Assembly: GCA_001916965.1 (NCBI GenBank)
Contig: MNTL01000061.1
Coordinates: forward strand, 1-64,000
DNA from: Roseburia sp. CAG:10041_57
GTDB lineage: Bacteria > Bacillota > Clostridia > Lachnospirales > Lachnospiraceae
DNA length: 64,000 bases
Reading direction: 5' to 3'
The translations under genes were made by a program, and so were the position numbers. Each line of letters opens with the position of its first letter. Positions within the stretch are counted from its first letter, which is position 1. Under the pieces are notes generated by a model. The model saw only the letters and a program-made list of their open reading frames with translations, made no database searches and had not been told where the DNA came from. Below are positions 45,838 through 54,028 of the stretch, in pieces.

Positions 45838-47556
45838 ATGGAATATTCAGCTATTTTTCATGATATGGATAAAAGATTCTGCTATGCGATTGATAAGGAT
45901 CTGTTCGTGATACGTGTGCAGGTAAAAAAGGATGACATGGAGGAGGTAATTCTCCATTGTGAGGATAAGTATATACCAATGGAGCGCAAGGATACACGAA
46001 AGACGATTACGCTGAAGAAGGTTGCCACATCCCGGTTTCATGATTATTATGAAGCACAGCTTCAGATGCATTTAATATGTCTGCGCTACTTTTTTGAATT
46101 TAAGGATATGCAGGGGGAAAGGGTATATTACGGCAATTATGAATTCAGTAAGGAATGTATTACAAACAGGGACAGAATGTTTGACTGTCCACAGAACCTT
46201 AGGGAGGAAGAAATGTTTGAGGTTCCACAGTGGGCAGCAAATAAGGCTGTGTATCAGATTTTTCCGTCCCGTTTCGCTGCATCACAGCCGGTAGACAGGG
46301 AACTGTGGTATAAAGCACCGATTACTCCCATGGATAATCTGCATGGTGATCTCAGAGGTATTATTGAGCATATGGACCATATCCGGAAGCTGGGAATCGA
46401 TGTTTTGTATATGACACCTGTCTTTAAATCCAATTCATGCCATAAATACGATACCATTGATTATTATCAGGTTGATCCCTCATTCGGAACGCTGGAGGAT
46501 CTCAAGGAGCTGGTGCAAAAAGCCCATGAGCGTGGAATGAAAGTAGTCATGGATGCGGTATTCAACCATACAGCAAGAGAATTTTTTGCATTTGAGGATA
46601 TCTTGGAAAAGGGAGAGAAATCCAAATATCTGGACTGGTATTTTATTGAGGGATTTCCCCTTGAAGGTGGATCAGGAGAGATTCCAAACTTCAAATGCTT
46701 CGCTTACCATGGAGGAATGCCAAAGTTAAATCTGAGGAATCCTGAGGTTGAAAAATTCATTACAGATGTTGCATGCTATTGGATCAAGGAATGTGATATT
46801 GATGGCTGGAGACTGGATGTAGGAGATGAAATCAGCCATTTTTTCTGGAAACGTTTCAGAGAGGCGGTTAAGGCAGTAAAGAAGAATATGCTGATAATTG
46901 GAGAAATCTGGCATTATGCAGGAGATTTCCTGGAGGGAGACGAATGGGATACGGTCATGAATTATCCATTTTATCTGAACATGATAGACCTGCTTGCAGA
47001 TGAGAAGATCAATGTCAGCCGGTTTGTACAGAACCTTGGATATCTAAAGGGGAGGTTGAACAAAAAATGCTATCCTCTTATGTGGAATCTGATTGACAGC
47101 CATGATACGGCAAGATTTTTACATTTATGTAACAATAATAAGAAGAAACAGCATTTGGCAGCAGCTTTTCAATTATTATTGCCGGGAATGCCCATGATTT
47201 ATTATGGTGATGAATATGCGATGCCGGGGGCAAATGACCCGGATTGCAGACGAGGCATGTACTGGGATGAAGAATATCAGGATCAGGAGATGTTTGAATG
47301 GTATAAACAATTGCTGCATGTCCGAAAAGAACATACGTGTATCGTGGATGGCGAATTGATTGAGACAATCGTAAAGGATGAGGAAGAGACAATTGTTTTT
47401 ATTAGAAAAAATGGTGAAGAGACAATTGCTTTGATTTTTAATTGCAGTAGTAATGCGAAAGAATTCAATGAGTATGCGCAGAAATATAATTTACTCAGAG
47501 AGAACGTATTTGATGGAAAAGTAGAGGGGCTTGATGCCGCAGTAATAGTACTTTAA
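45838..47556 (+). CDS. GH13 alpha-glycosidase (neopullulanase / cyclomaltodextrinase-like)
   Basis: 572 residues. The N-terminal beta domain (about 1-125) is of the type that precedes GH13 subfamily 20 enzymes. The barrel then holds all four conserved regions: DAVFNH near 240, GWRLDVGDE with nucleophile Asp327, IIGEIWH with acid/base Glu356, and LIDSHDTAR with Asp423. No signal peptide, so it degrades imported malto-oligosaccharides, cyclodextrin or pullulan fragments in the cytosol. An AAAGGAG site precedes the ATG. It is 81 bases from the araC gene. Confidence 0.93.
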   Translation: MEYSAIFHDMDKRFCYAIDKDLFVIRVQVKKDDMEEVILHCEDKYIPMERKDTRKTITLKKVATSRFHDYYEAQLQMHLICLRYFFEFKDMQGERVYYGNYEFSKECITNRDRMFDCPQNLREEEMFEVPQWAANKAVYQIFPSRFAASQPVDRELWYKAPITPMDNLHGDLRGIIEHMDHIRKLGIDVLYMTPVFKSNSCHKYDTIDYYQVDPSFGTLEDLKELVQKAHERGMKVVMDAVFNHTAREFFAFEDILEKGEKSKYLDWYFIEGFPLEGGSGEIPNFKCFAYHGGMPKLNLRNPEVEKFITDVACYWIKECDIDGWRLDVGDEISHFFWKRFREAVKAVKKNMLIIGEIWHYAGDFLEGDEWDTVMNYPFYLNMIDLLADEKINVSRFVQNLGYLKGRLNKKCYPLMWNLIDSHDTARFLHLCNNNKKKQHLAAAFQLLLPGMPMIYYGDEYAMPGANDPDCRRGMYWDEEYQDQEMFEWYKQLLHVRKEHTCIVDGELIETIVKDEEETIVFIRKNGEETIALIFNCSSNAKEFNEYAQKYNLLRENVFDGKVEGLDAAVIVL

Positions 47557-47680
47557 TAGTTACAGATAATGAAAAATAGTGAAAAAATAGTGAAAAAATA
47601 ATGAAAAATGGATTTGTTGTTCCCATATTGGTTAATGAAAGAATAAGATCATATAAATTAAGTGAATTTACAAAAAACTC

Positions 47681-47711
47681 TTGACTCTGACGTTGCGTAA
47701 TAGCTTAGAGT
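47681..47711 (+). promoter_or_regulatory. MerR-type promoter with 19-base spacer
   Basis: TTGACT at 47681-47686, 19 bases, TAGAGT at 47706-47711. The over-long spacer contains the MerR-type dyad CTCTGACGTTGCGTAATAGC. MerR regulators untwist such spacers. It lies 30 bases before the merR-family gene, so it indicates autoregulation. Confidence 0.75.
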
Positions 47712-47740
47712 ATGCTTATCGAGAGGAGGAAAAGCCAGTG

Positions 47741-48466
47741 ATGACAGTAAATGATATAAGTAAATTGACTGGGGTGAGTATACGCACTCTGCAATATTAT
47801 GATACGATTGGACTTTTAAAACCAAACGGGCATACGGAAGCCGGTTATAGACTGTATGACGATACAGCGCTGGAACGGCTGCAGCAGATTTTACTGTTCA
47901 AAGAATTGGAGTTTTCTTTAAAAGAAATTAAATCAATGATCAATGCGCCTGATTTTGACAGGGTCAAGGCAATGGAACAACAGATAGAATTGCTTACGAT
48001 GAAAAAGGAGCATTTGGAAAATCTGATTGATTTCGCTCGAAAAATTAAGACTACAGGAGTGAAAAATATGGATTTTACAGTATTTGATACAAAAAAGATT
48101 GATGAGTATGCAAAGCGAGCCAAAGAACAGTGGGGACAGACACCTGAGTATAGGGAGTATGAGGAAAAGACAAAAGACTGGACCAATCAGGATCAACAGG
48201 ATGTGATGAAAAACTTTATGCTGATTTTTGCTGAGTTTGGAAAGATGAGAACAGAAGACCCATCCAGTGAAAAAGTACAGTGTGAGGTAGAAAAATTGCA
48301 GAATTTCATTTCGGAGCATTTTTATCAGTGTTCCGATGAGATATTGAGCGGTCTGGGACAGATGTATGCAAGTGGTGGTGAGTTCACTCAGAACATTGAT
48401 AAAATGGGTGGAGAAGGAACAGCCAGGTTCACAGCAGATGCAATAGAGGTGTATTGTAAGATGTGA
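47741..48466 (+). CDS. MerR-family regulator with TipA-S-type ligand domain
   Basis: 241 residues from the ATG after GAGAGGAGG (MTVNDISKLTGVSIRTLQYY). The N-terminal MerR helix-turn-helix and wing are followed by a long dimerisation helix (about 75-115). The C-terminal TipAS-like domain includes EQWGQTPEYREYEEKTKDWT. In Streptomyces TipA, this domain binds thiopeptide antibiotics and related compounds. The frame extends upstream into the -35 box and is ignored there. Adjacent genes do not reveal a target other than itself. Confidence 0.92.
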   Translation: MTVNDISKLTGVSIRTLQYYDTIGLLKPNGHTEAGYRLYDDTALERLQQILLFKELEFSLKEIKSMINAPDFDRVKAMEQQIELLTMKKEHLENLIDFARKIKTTGVKNMDFTVFDTKKIDEYAKRAKEQWGQTPEYREYEEKTKDWTNQDQQDVMKNFMLIFAEFGKMRTEDPSSEKVQCEVEKLQNFISEHFYQCSDEILSGLGQMYASGGEFTQNIDKMGGEGTARFTADAIEVYCKM

Positions 48467-48503
48467 TATTCACCAGATTAATTTATATACAGGAGGATGA
48501 AAT

Positions 48504-48965
48504 ATGACTGAGATAATTAGAGAAGCAAGACCGGAAGATTATGAACCTATAGTGAAGCTTTTGAATCAGGTACAGGAGTTGCATGAGCAGTGGCGCCCGG
48601 ATATATATAAATTTAACAGAAGCTTTTTCAATCAAAGCATATTTGAGGAGGAAATGCAGAATAATGCAATTTATGTAGCACAGACAGAAGCTGGAGTTAA
48701 AGGCGTCATGGAAATAACTTATCGTCATATCGAGTCGCCTGTACATGTTACCAGAGATGTTGTTTTCGTAGATTCAATGGTGGTTGACAGAGAATATAGA
48801 GGAAAAGGCATAGGGCATTTATTTTTTGATAAGCTAAAAGAAATAAAAGAAGCTAAAAAATTAGATGGTATTGAGTTACAGGTTAATGCGAGAAATACCA
48901 TGGCATATGAGATGTATAAAAAATATGGATTTACAGAAAAGTCAATTAACATGGAATTACTGTGA
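48504..48965 (+). CDS. GNAT-family N-acetyltransferase
   Basis: 153 residues. IIREARPEDYEPIVKLLNQV is the first beta-alpha unit. VDSMVVDREYRGKGIGHLFF near residue 88 holds the acetyl-CoA loop (R-G-K-G-I-G). NARNTMAYEMYKKYGFTEKS is the usual last motif. The substrate is unknown. GGAGG precedes the ATG. It follows the MerR gene after 37 bases and may be its target, with a terminator behind. Confidence 0.9.
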   Translation: MTEIIREARPEDYEPIVKLLNQVQELHEQWRPDIYKFNRSFFNQSIFEEEMQNNAIYVAQTEAGVKGVMEITYRHIESPVHVTRDVVFVDSMVVDREYRGKGIGHLFFDKLKEIKEAKKLDGIELQVNARNTMAYEMYKKYGFTEKSINMELL

Positions 48966-48984
48966 TTTGTAATGATGTTAAATG

Positions 48985-49018
48985 AAAGGGGAGTGTTCAG
49001 TGTTGACACTCCCCTTTG
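48985..49018. terminator. Bidirectional terminator between GNAT and rubrerythrin genes
   Basis: AAAGGGGAGTG / CACTCCCCTTT, 11-bp stem between converging genes. Confidence 0.85.
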
Positions 49019-49033
49019 TAGCCTGATTGTTGT

Positions 49034-49573
49034 TTAGTAGTTCTCAGCGTGTACTTCAAAGTAAGCCTGTGGATGTGCACAGACAGGACAGACTTCGGGA
49101 GCTTTTTCACCGACTACGATATGACCGCAGTTGCGGCATTCCCATACCTTCACTTCACTCTTGGCGAATACTTCCTGCATTTCAACATTATGGAGCAGAG
49201 CGCGGTAGCGTTCTTCGTGCTTCTTCTCGATAGCTCCTACCATACGGAATTTGGCAGCCAGTTTAGGGAAGCCTTCTTCCTCGGCTGTTTTGGCAAATTC
49301 CTCATACATATCTGTCCATTCGTAGTTCTCACCATCGGCAGCAGATGCCAGGTTTTCAGCAGTAGAGCCGATACCGTTCAGTTCCTTAAACCACATCTTT
49401 GCATGTTCTTTTTCATTGTCTGCTGTTTTTAAGAATAAGGCTGAGATCTGTTCAAAGCCATCCTTCTTAGCTTTGGATGCGAAATAGGTATACTTATTTC
49501 TAGCCTGTGACTCGCCTGAGAAAGCCTCTCTTAAATTTTTCTCTGTTTGTGTTCCTGCATACTTGTTTGCCAT
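49034..49573 (-). CDS. Rubrerythrin
   Basis: 179 residues. It reduces hydrogen peroxide in anaerobes. The N-terminal four-helix diiron domain has [20 protein letters not shown] with the first Glu pair and [14 protein letters not shown] and [15 protein letters not shown] with the others. The C-terminal rubredoxin domain has [10 protein letters not shown] and [11 protein letters not shown] (Cys4 iron). AAGGGG precedes the ATG. It follows the flavin reductase-rubredoxin gene by 30 bases in the same direction, so electrons can pass from that protein to this one. Confidence 0.95.
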   Translation of the reverse strand: MANKYAGTQTEKNLREAFSGESQARNKYTYFASKAKKDGFEQISALFLKTADNEKEHAKMWFKELNGIGSTAENLASAADGENYEWTDMYEEFAKTAEEEGFPKLAAKFRMVGAIEKKHEERYRALLHNVEMQEVFAKSEVKVWECRNCGHIVVGEKAPEVCPVCAHPQAYFEVHAENY

Positions 49574-49603
49574 AATTGTATTCCCCTTTATAAAATTTAT
49601 TGT

Positions 49604-50221
49604 CTATTCGTAAATCGGTTCAAAGTCATCTACACCATGTCCACACAGCGGGCAGATGAAGTCTTTGGGCAATTCGCTGCCTTCATATACATAGTTGCAG
49701 ATCTTGCAGCGCCAGCCGATGATCTTCTTGTCCTTTTTGACAGCTTCAGGCTGGGGTTTTACATGGTTCTGGTAATCAGCATAGGTAAGTGGTGCATTTG
49801 CATTCAGCAGCTTCGCATCCACAACTTCTGCAATGAACAGAGTATGTGTTCCCAGATCATGTTGCTCTACGACTTTTCCACTGATGACAGCACAGGAATG
49901 CCATCCCATGTAAGGAACGTCATTGCAGTCCCTTGGGGCAGGGATTCCATCGAACTTGTCTACATTTCTGCCGGATTGGAAACCGAAGTGCTTGATCGTT
50001 TCAAAGGAACATTCCTGATCGAGCAGACTTAGTGCAAAGACACCGCTTTGCTTGAGCAGTTCACAGGTATAGTTGACATTCAGAACAGATATCGCAATCC
50101 TGACAGGATCGTTAGCAACCTGCATACATGTATTGATGATACATCCGTTTTCTTTGTCATTTACTTTGGTAGAGAGCATAAAAACGCCATAAGTTAAGTT
50201 GTATAGTGCCTTTTTATCCAT
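49604..50221 (-). CDS. Flavin reductase-rubredoxin fusion (high-molecular-weight rubredoxin)
   Basis: 205 residues from the ATG at 50221 (MDKKALYNLTYGVFMLSTKV). A GTG four codons earlier leaves no room for a ribosome site. The N-terminal flavin reductase-like domain (about 1-150) binds FMN. The C-terminal rubredoxin has WRCKICNYVYEG and CPLCGHGVDDFEPIYE. Similar Hrb proteins in acetogens pass electrons from NADH or ferredoxin to rubrerythrin or flavodiiron proteins. The operon with rubrerythrin supports a peroxide or oxygen defence role. Confidence 0.92.
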   Translation of the reverse strand: MDKKALYNLTYGVFMLSTKVNDKENGCIINTCMQVANDPVRIAISVLNVNYTCELLKQSGVFALSLLDQECSFETIKHFGFQSGRNVDKFDGIPAPRDCNDVPYMGWHSCAVISGKVVEQHDLGTHTLFIAEVVDAKLLNANAPLTYADYQNHVKPQPEAVKKDKKIIGWRCKICNYVYEGSELPKDFICPLCGHGVDDFEPIYE

Positions 50222-50330
50222 ATTTGTTACCACGCCTTTCTGTAGCCTGCCCTTTTATAGAGCAGGTACTCATCTTAATTGAACTTACCTAACTATGAGT
50301 ATTCCAAGAGATGGGATTTGTATACTCATT

Positions 50331-50433
50331 CTCACTAACATTCATTATATCATGAACTTCGTTCATGATCGTCATTCGCCGTTCGGGATGAGCATGCAAG
50401 CATGTTCCCCCTCACTAACGCTCATTATATCAT
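50331..50433. repeat. Intergenic element: paired 23-nt repeats around three hairpins
   Basis: CTCACTAACATTCATTATAT(CAT) at 50331-50353 recurs as CTCACTAACGCTCATTATAT(CAT) at 50411-50433. Between them lie three short hairpins: CATGAAC-ttc-GTTCATG, CATTCGCCGTTCGGGATG and GAGCATGC-aa-GCATGTTC. The rest of the 50222-50601 gap is AT-rich, with a CCTGC/GCAGG hairpin near 50250. No reading frame of note. Confidence 0.6.
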
Positions 50434-50601
50434 AAAAGCTGAAAATAAACATTACCATTTCTAATAATCAGAATAATAAGAAAATTATATAAAAGTTTCA
50501 AACTACTTTTGAAAAATTATTATTTTAATGCTTCATTTTGTGCATATATTTTTGTTCTGCCATCTGTTCCAATTTATCTGTCTCTAAATTGTTGTAATAT
50601 A

Positions 50602-50653
50602 TTGACAAATCACATATTTAATTTTACTATATACTTAGTTATGCAAAGTATAT
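50602..50653 (+). promoter_or_regulatory. padR promoter with overlapping palindromic operator
   Basis: TTGACA at 50602-50607, 17 bases, TACTAT at 50625-50630. The -10 overlaps a perfect inverted repeat ATATACTT (50629-50636), nine bases, AAGTATAT (50646-50653). This is the layout of PadR autorepression. Confidence 0.72.
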
Positions 50654-50663
50654 GAGGTGCTTT

Positions 50664-51008
50664 ATGAATGACAAATATGAAAGACAGATGAAAAAAGGTG
50701 TATTGGATATGCTTGTTCTGAAGCTGCTGGAGTCGGAACCGAAATATGGCTATCAGATCATACAGGAGATGAAGGAGAAGAGCGAAGATGTCTTTTCTCT
50801 GAAGGATGGGACATTGTATCCGATTTTATATCGGTTGGAGGATGATGGACTGGTAGTGAGCAGGTGGAGTGAGGCTGTCGGGAAACAGGTTCCGCGAAAA
50901 TATTATGAAATCACACAGACCGGGCGGAGTGAATTGAAATCTATTGAACAGACCTGGCAGTCAATTGCCAGTGGAATATCACAGGTACTATCGGAATGTT
51001 CCAAATGA
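50664..51008 (+). CDS. PadR-family transcriptional regulator
   Basis: 114 residues from the ATG after GAGGTG (MNDKYERQMKKGVLDMLVLK). The ATG four codons earlier has no site. The winged helix holds LLESEPKYGYQIIQEMKEKS and LKDGTLYPILYRLEDDGLVV, the canonical PadR signature, then QVPRKYYEITQTGRSEL. A palindrome over its own promoter indicates autorepression. It is paired with the membrane protein downstream (38 bases), the usual PadR plus HAAS-protein arrangement. Confidence 0.93.
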   Translation: MNDKYERQMKKGVLDMLVLKLLESEPKYGYQIIQEMKEKSEDVFSLKDGTLYPILYRLEDDGLVVSRWSEAVGKQVPRKYYEITQTGRSELKSIEQTWQSIASGISQVLSECSK

Positions 51009-51046
51009 AGCATTGCAGGATACATCACAAAATGGAGGGGTAGAAC

Positions 51047-51694
51047 ATGAATGTAAATAACTATGTAAATAAAATTGTAAGGAAAATCAAGTGCAGTTCT
51101 GCGAGGAGAAAAGAGATCAGGAAACAATTGCAGATGGATATTGAGCTTCGTATGCAGCAGGGAGAATCACTGGAGCAGGTTATGTCCCAGATGGGCGATA
51201 TCAGGGAAATTGCGGATAGCTTCAATGAAAATATCTCAGCCGTAGAGAAGAAAAAGTATACGCTCAAAAAGATTTTAACAATCGTTGCTGTGGTAGTTGT
51301 GTTTCTAGCGTTGATTGCGATAGGGATATACAGAGCGCTGCCTAAGAGTGTGGCGATTGAGGACAGTACATATTTTGACAAGCAGACGGTGACAGAAGCT
51401 GTAGAGCGAGCAATTATCTTACTGGATGATGAAGAGTATGCGAAGCTTCAGGAGGATGCAACACAGCAGATGCAGTCCGTACTCAATCAGACAACCATAG
51501 ATCAGGCGAGGGCACAGGTTACATCAGACTGGGGCGAGAGACAGTCGATTGGCACCACATATGCGACAGAGGTAATCCAGAATGACGAGCATTATGCAAT
51601 TGCACAAGTTACAGTCAGCTATGAGAATGTGAATGTTGTTTATACTTTAACTTATGATGCAGATATGAAGCTTGCAGGACTATATATGAGATAA
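51047..51694 (+). CDS. HAAS-type membrane protein with DUF3887-like extracellular domain
   Basis: 215 residues. The N-terminal part, SSARRKEIRKQLQMDIELRM and QVMSQMGDIREIADSFNENI, is a HAAS/DUF1700-like helical domain that often accompanies PadR regulators. One transmembrane helix (ILTIVAVVVVFLALIAIGIY) is near residue 75. The C-terminal 110 residues resemble DUF3887, outside the cell. By family precedent the N-terminal domain may bind the PadR protein. Function unknown. It ends at a strong terminator. Confidence 0.72.
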   Translation: MNVNNYVNKIVRKIKCSSARRKEIRKQLQMDIELRMQQGESLEQVMSQMGDIREIADSFNENISAVEKKKYTLKKILTIVAVVVVFLALIAIGIYRALPKSVAIEDSTYFDKQTVTEAVERAIILLDDEEYAKLQEDATQQMQSVLNQTTIDQARAQVTSDWGERQSIGTTYATEVIQNDEHYAIAQVTVSYENVNVVYTLTYDADMKLAGLYMR

Positions 51695-51738
51695 AAAATC
51701 CACCGTAATCTACAATGTGAGGTTACGGTGGATTTTAA
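51695..51738 (+). terminator. Bidirectional terminator after the padR operon
   Basis: AAAATCCACCGTAA / TTACGGTGGATTTT, a perfect 14-bp stem between converging genes. Confidence 0.92.
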
Positions 51739-51741
51739 AAT

Positions 51742-52230
51742 TTATTCAGCTACCGGGTTCTGGGCTAACTGCTTTTTAAAAATATTTCTAAAGATCAGTC
51801 TGACAAAAGGACCAGCATAGAATATCTGGAAGCACATTGCCATTGGGAAATTTACAACAGTAATCTTCAACCAGTTGGCAATGATGTTGGAAGCGCCATT
51901 GTAATTGAAGAGAACGCTTGCGATGAAGCTCATGATAGGGCACATGAGGCATACGATCATGGCAGAGATAGACAGAATCATAACAATAGGTCTGTCTTTT
52001 GCCGGATCAACGAAACGAAATGCCAGTATCTTGGCAAGATTCCCAACAATGAAGAATTCGAGAATGAATCCGATTGCTCCCATAATAGGCAGCTCATGCA
52101 GTGCAATGAGGAATACTTCATTGGAAAGCCCTCCCATGTCGATTGCGACATTGTAACATACCATGGCATAAACCATGACACATACCATGATAATTGTGTA
52201 AACTACATCCTGAAATTTTGTCTGTGGCAT
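51742..52230 (-). CDS. DUF2798-like membrane protein
   Basis: 162 residues from the ATG at 52230, set by AAAGGAG eight bases before (MPQTKFQDVVYTIIMVCVMV). Four hydrophobic helices are present. The paired motif LHELPIMGAIGFILEFFIVG and VVNFPMAMCFQIFYAGPFVR is the duplicated DUF2798 pattern. Function unknown. The leader contains a perfect 14-bp inverted repeat directly upstream of the ribosome site, suggesting its own control. Confidence 0.75.
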   Translation of the reverse strand: MPQTKFQDVVYTIIMVCVMVYAMVCYNVAIDMGGLSNEVFLIALHELPIMGAIGFILEFFIVGNLAKILAFRFVDPAKDRPIVMILSISAMIVCLMCPIMSFIASVLFNYNGASNIIANWLKITVVNFPMAMCFQIFYAGPFVRLIFRNIFKKQLAQNPVAE

Positions 52231-52252
52231 AATAAAAACTCCTTTACTTTGT

Positions 52253-52298
52253 AATGTACTCTCAGAATGCTTCATTTAGAAGACTCTGAGAGTACATT
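52253..52298 (-). promoter_or_regulatory. Perfect 14-bp inverted repeat in the DUF2798 gene leader
   Basis: AATGTACTCTCAGA at 52253-52266 and TCTGAGAGTACATT at 52285-52298, with an 18-base loop. It ends nine bases from the ribosome site of the minus-strand gene and has no T-run. Operator or 5'-UTR hairpin. Two more dyads lie beyond: AACAACAC/GTGTTGTT (about 52307-52342) and CATTACATAAGTAATG (52351-52366). Confidence 0.6.
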
Positions 52299-52518
52299 GT
52301 AAATTAAAAACAACACATACGTGAAATGACCGCGTAGTGTTGTTCGTTATCATTACATAAGTAATGTGTCGTTTCCAATTAATACCACATATCTGTTGTC
52401 TGCACAAACCTTAAAAACCGTGCCTGATTATAGTAACATATCTTCTAACGGAATGTAAGTAAAAGTTTACAAAATATTCCACAAATTTTTGTGCGTTTTT
52501 GCTTCCATTATCTACCTG

Positions 52519-52547
52519 TTGCATAATTGTTACGTAAATGTTACGAT
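52519..52547 (+). promoter_or_regulatory. Predicted promoter of the small Cys-rich peptide
   Basis: TTGCAT at 52519-52524, 17 bases, TACGAT at 52542-52547. GTTACG occurs twice within it, 14 bases apart, and could be a regulator site. The transcript would have a leader of about 45 bases. Confidence 0.5.
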
Positions 52548-52600
52548 ATGTTTGTGCTTAGCTAACACATATAAAAAATAAGAATAAGGAGGACGAAACT

Positions 52601-52672
52601 ATGTGTTTTAATTTTAATAGCTGCTCCGAGTTATTTAACGCAATTTGCAATTTCTTTAACTTCGGCTGCTAA
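52601..52672 (+). CDS. 23-residue peptide with four cysteines, rich in Phe and Asn
   Basis: A short frame starting ATGTGTTTTAATTTTAATAG, preceded by AAGGAGG eight bases before the ATG and followed after seven bases by a strong terminator. The peptide begins MCFNFNSCSELFNAIC and ends FNFGC. Cys are at 2, 8, 16 and 23, with six Phe and five Asn. There is no signal peptide or maturation enzyme nearby. It could be a secreted or spore-associated peptide, a metal-binding microprotein, or a leader peptide sensing Cys or Phe ahead of the attenuator-like terminator. I do not recognise a family. Confidence 0.65.
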   Translation: MCFNFNSCSELFNAICNFFNFGC

Positions 52673-52679
52673 TACATCC

Positions 52680-52708
52680 TGCCCCGGCTTTGGTCGGGGC
52701 ATTTTTTT
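52680..52708 (+). terminator. Rho-independent terminator after the small peptide
   Basis: TGCCCCG / CGGGGCA stem, eight-base loop, then seven T. Confidence 0.92.
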
Positions 52709-52805
52709 GTTTTCAAATTATTGTGTATGTATTATAATAAACTTATGTTTAAATGTCAGACAATAGACAAAGATGACAATAAAAACAGAAAGGATGACAA
52801 AGGGA

Positions 52806-54014
52806 ATGAGAGAGACTTGGCGGAGAATAGCCGCAATTGTAATGGGATGTATGCTGTTTACCGGATGTGGGGTAACGGCAGAGGTGGATGACTACGCTAC
52901 GAATCAGGGAAGTTATGCGAAGCAAAGTGATAGCGGAGAAGCGCAGACAGATTCACAGACAGAAGAATCAACTGCAGCAACAGGAATACCGAAAGACCAG
53001 ATTAAGGTAGGAGTGCTGCATTTGTCTGATCCTGCTGATGGAAGCGGCTACACCTATACGCATGATTTGGGCATTCAGGGTATGCAGCAGAATCTTGGAC
53101 TTTCCAATGAGCAGATTTTCCGTAAGAACAATGTGGATGATTCAGATGAAGCAGCTACCAAACAGGCAATTCAGGAATGTATTGATGAAGGCTGCAACAT
53201 CATCTTTACAACAAGCTGGGGTTACATGCAGGCGACAGCGGATATGGCAGAGCAGTACCCGGATGTCTATTTCTCCCACGGAACCGGCTATATGAGCAAT
53301 GGTAAGAATTTTAACAATTATTTCGGACGGATCTATCAGGCAAGGTATTTGAGCGGTATTGTAGCCGGGATGAATACGAAGACAGATAAGATTGGCTATG
53401 TGGCAGCCATGGATTCTTCCAATTCAGAGGTAACAGGCGGCATTGATGCCTTTGCACTGGGAATCTATTCGGTGAATCCTGATGCGAAGGTATATGTGAA
53501 GGTTACGAATAGCTGGTATGACCCTGAGGGGGAAAAGGCAGCAGCCCAGACACTTCTGGATATGGACTGTGATGTGATTGCCCAGCATTGTGATACGGTA
53601 TACCCTCAGTCCCTGGCGCAAGAGAGGGGTGTATACAGTATCGGTTACAATTCAGATATGAGTAAGGATGCACCAGAGGCTTGTCTGTGCAGTGTTATCT
53701 GGAATTGGAGTGCTTATTATACAGCAGCCGTACAGAGTGTCATTGAGGGAACCTGGGATGGCAGCAATTATTATGGCGGTATGAGTGAGAATCTGGTCAA
53801 CATTACTTCTCTGGCAGATTTTTGTGCAGAAGGAACTGCTGAAAAAGTAGAAGAAGCCAGAGCTGCTATCCTTTCCGGTGCAAATGGTGTTTTTGACGGA
53901 GTCATAGAGACGAATACAGGAGATACCGTTGGGGAAGAAGGAAAGACACTGGATGATGCAACGATCACAGGTGGTATCAACTGGTATTTCAAGACAGTCA
54001 GTGTTGATGATTAA
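52806..54014 (+). CDS. BMP-family (Med/PnrA-like) substrate-binding lipoprotein
   Basis: 402 residues from the ATG giving [20 protein letters not shown], picked because AAAGGA is correctly spaced. ATGs at 52773 and 52794 are possible. The lipobox is FTGC. The mature protein has the BMP fold: [60 protein letters not shown] and [20 protein letters not shown]. Related proteins bind nucleosides. No permease or ATPase genes are present. A chemoreceptor starts 14 bases downstream, so binding may feed chemotaxis rather than transport. Confidence 0.88.
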   Translation: MRETWRRIAAIVMGCMLFTGCGVTAEVDDYATNQGSYAKQSDSGEAQTDSQTEESTAATGIPKDQIKVGVLHLSDPADGSGYTYTHDLGIQGMQQNLGLSNEQIFRKNNVDDSDEAATKQAIQECIDEGCNIIFTTSWGYMQATADMAEQYPDVYFSHGTGYMSNGKNFNNYFGRIYQARYLSGIVAGMNTKTDKIGYVAAMDSSNSEVTGGIDAFALGIYSVNPDAKVYVKVTNSWYDPEGEKAAAQTLLDMDCDVIAQHCDTVYPQSLAQERGVYSIGYNSDMSKDAPEACLCSVIWNWSAYYTAAVQSVIEGTWDGSNYYGGMSENLVNITSLADFCAEGTAEKVEEARAAILSGANGVFDGVIETNTGDTVGEEGKTLDDATITGGINWYFKTVSVDD

Positions 54015-54028
54015 AGGGGGGCAGGAGC

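Noticed and set aside
47681..47740. Longer N-terminus for the MerR protein
   Set aside because: The first codon of that frame is the -35 box and the next ones are the promoter spacer. AGGAGG marks the start at 47741.
50331..50433. CRISPR array
   Set aside because: Only two repeat copies, with no regular spacers and no cas genes in the window.
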